Of a stretch of DNA of 64,000 nt, positions 62,633 to 64,000 are shown one piece after another (within the stretch, counting starts at the first letter, position 1; the number at the start of each line of letters is the position of its first letter). Under the pieces are notes generated by a model. The model did not search any database and was not told where the DNA came from. It worked only from the letters and a program-made list of their open reading frames with translations. The position numbers were made by a program, and so were the translations under genes. The stretch comes from Rhodospirillales bacterium (GTDB lineage Bacteria; Pseudomonadota; Alphaproteobacteria; Rhodospirillales; Casp-alpha2). Location of the stretch: NCBI GenBank assembly GCA_013203595.1, contig JABMNT010000032.1, positions 57,238 to 121,237 on the forward strand. The letters run 5' to 3'.

Positions 62633-64000
62633 TCAGCTGTCGAGTGAAGGCAGATTCAGGCCATGCGCTTTTGCACAGTCGATGGCGTCCACATAGCCGG
62701 CATCGGCGTGGCGCATGACACCGGTCGCCGGATCGTTCCACAGCACCCGCTTGATGCGGCGCGCCGCGTCTTCGGTTCCATCGCAGCAAATCACCATGCC
62801 CGCATGCTGCGAGAAGCCCATACCGACACCGCCGCCATGATGGATACTGACCCAGGTCGCGCCGGATGCACAGTTCAGCAGGGCGTTCAGCAAAGGCCAG
62901 TCCGAAACCGCGTCGGAACCGTCTTTCATGGCCTCGGTTTCCCGGTTGGGGCTGGCCACCGAGCCGCTGTCGAGATGATCGCGGCCAATGACCACGGGCG
63001 CTTTCAACTCGCCCGACGCCACCATCTCGTTGAAGGCCAGGCCCAGCTTGTCGCGCTGGCCAAGCCCGACCCAGCAGATGCGTGCCGGCAGCCCCTGAAA
63101 GGAAATCCGTTCGCGGGCCATATCCAGCCAGTTGTGCAGATGGGCATCATCGGGGATCAGTTCCTTGACCTTTTGATCGGTTTTATAAATATCTTCCGGA
63201 TCACCTGAAAGGGCGACCCAGCGAAAAGGTCCAATGCCTTGACAGAAAAGCGGGCGAATGTAGGCTGGTACAAAACCTGGAAAATCAAAGGCATTTTCAA
63301 CGCCTTTTTCCAACGCCATTTGCCGAATATTGTTACCATAATCCAGCGTAGGAATACCTTTTTCGTGAAATTTCAACATCGCTGAAACCTGTACAGCCAT
63401 GGATTCTTTAGCTGCTTCAACCACTTTTTCAGGGTTATCTGTTCTTTCCTTGATAGCCTGTTCTAGACTCCATCCTAGCGGTAAATAACCATTCAGTGGA
63501 TCATGGGCACTGGTTTGATCGGTGACGACATCGGGCAATTGGTCACCCCGTAATATAGCTGGAAACACTTCAGCTGCATTACCGAGTAATCCTACAGAGA
63601 TTGCTCGACCTTCGTGGCATGCATCTTTAATCATGGCAAGTGCGACTGCCAACGAGTCGGTCCTGTAATCGAGATAGCCTGTAACAAGCCGCTTTTCAAT
63701 ACGCATGGGGTCACATTCAACAGCAAGCATACTGGCTCCAGCCATGGTTGCCGCCAATGGCTGAGCTCCACCCATCCCTCCTAGACCGCCTGTTAACACC
63801 CATTTGCCGGTTAAATCACCATTAAAATGGGTTCGAGCGATGGCGACAAAGGTTTCATAGGTACCCTGAACAATGCCTTGACTGCCGATATAAATCCACG
63901 AGCCAGCTGTCATTTGCCCATACATCATCAAACCTAGCTTGTCTAATTCATTAAAGTGCTTCCAAGTAGCCCAGTGTGGAACAAGATTTGAATTAGCGAT
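62633..64000 (-). CDS. hutU: Urocanate hydratase (second copy), cut off by the window edge
   Basis: 456 codons are visible; about 100 N-terminal residues lie outside. Urocanase converts urocanate to imidazolone propionate in histidine breakdown. Catalytic Cys in [23 protein letters not shown] loop in [19 protein letters not shown] and [20 protein letters not shown] are all canonical. Base composition changes inside the gene: 43 of 60 bases are G/C at 62941-63000, against 26 of 60 at 63301-63360 and 24 of 60 at 63361-63420. The frame remains intact, so the front two thirds of the visible part seem to come from another source. Confidence 0.93.
   Translation of the reverse strand: MANSNLVPHWATWKHFNELDKLGLMMYGQMTAGSWIYIGSQGIVQGTYETFVAIARTHFNGDLTGKWVLTGGLGGMGGAQPLAATMAGASMLAVECDPMRIEKRLVTGYLDYRTDSLAVALAMIKDACHEGRAISVGLLGNAAEVFPAILRGDQLPDVVTDQTSAHDPLNGYLPLGWSLEQAIKERTDNPEKVVEAAKESMAVQVSAMLKFHEKGIPTLDYGNNIRQMALEKGVENAFDFPGFVPAYIRPLFCQGIGPFRWVALSGDPEDIYKTDQKVKELIPDDAHLHNWLDMARERISFQGLPARICWVGLGQRDKLGLAFNEMVASGELKAPVVIGRDHLDSGSVASPNRETEAMKDGSDAVSDWPLLNALLNCASGATWVSIHHGGGVGMGFSQHAGMVICCDGTEDAARRIKRVLWNDPATGVMRHADAGYVDAIDCAKAHGLNLPSLDS

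Noticed and set aside
1..64000. tRNA, rRNA, prophage or insertion sequence
   Set aside because: No tRNA-like cloverleaf, rRNA signature, transposase, integrase or phage structural gene was recognised when reading the gaps and genes.

Overview
The window reads as one stretch of an alphaproteobacterial chromosome, most like the Rhodospirillales and relatives. Supporting this are a GC-rich composition, the two-domain PF06559-type dCTP deaminase, tripartite tricarboxylate (TctABC) transport, a protoglobin diguanylate cyclase, a globin-linked chemotaxis protein and many substrate-binding-protein transporters. I see no rRNA, tRNA, transposase, integrase or CRISPR array. Most genes lie in short, tightly overlapping operons.

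Layout. 1-4.9 kb: a cut-off ankyrin-repeat exported protein, tRNA 2-selenouridine synthase (mnmH), then a two-gene unit of a STAND NTPase with TPR repeats and a small helical protein. These two share an N-terminal ~20-residue motif, the best candidate here for an undescribed (conflict/defence-type) system. 4.6-7.7 kb: glpE, then larC-larE-larB for the nickel-pincer cofactor. 7.7-13.1 kb: a DMT permease and an RND efflux pair. 13.2-20.6 kb: dCTP deaminase, an enolase-superfamily dehydratase, a TctCBA importer, an HpaI-type aldolase and an Ldh-type dehydrogenase, together looking like a sugar-acid pathway. 20.6-25.5 kb (minus): recQ, an exported FKBP-rhodanese fusion, and an ArsB/NhaD-type carrier coupled to a universal-stress-like protein. 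25.7-29.1 kb: an L-arabinonate-type dehydratase, trhO and a glutathione transferase.

29.4-45 kb holds sensing and accessory genes: a globin-coupled diguanylate cyclase, a GST remnant, an AT-rich membrane protein, a CBS protein, an exported propeller-like protein, a 23S rRNA m5U methyltransferase broken by one frameshift, nagA, a PAS-only protein, an acylating aldehyde dehydrogenase with both subunits of an ADP-forming CoA ligase (sulfoacetate-type candidate), a globin-MCP, a phosphonate-monoester-hydrolase-type sulfatase and an AbrB-Doc toxin-antitoxin pair. 45-51.8 kb: natAB, a DsrE-like exported protein, a degenerate GGDEF/EAL-like protein, beta-carbonic anhydrase, a Cys-rich exported protein with a cupin, and a 1-Cys peroxiredoxin.

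51.9-64 kb: a divergent cluster around an IclR regulator. Leftwards run a quinone-reductase-like dehydrogenase, a class III CoA-transferase and a urocanase homologue; rightwards run a TrpXYZ-type ABC importer, an AhpD-like protein and an HisC-type aminotransferase. A fatty-acid desaturase and a second urocanase follow. The second urocanase runs off the right edge and changes from about 70% to about 40% GC inside the gene.

All functions are inferred from sequence patterns and remembered family features; no database search was run.
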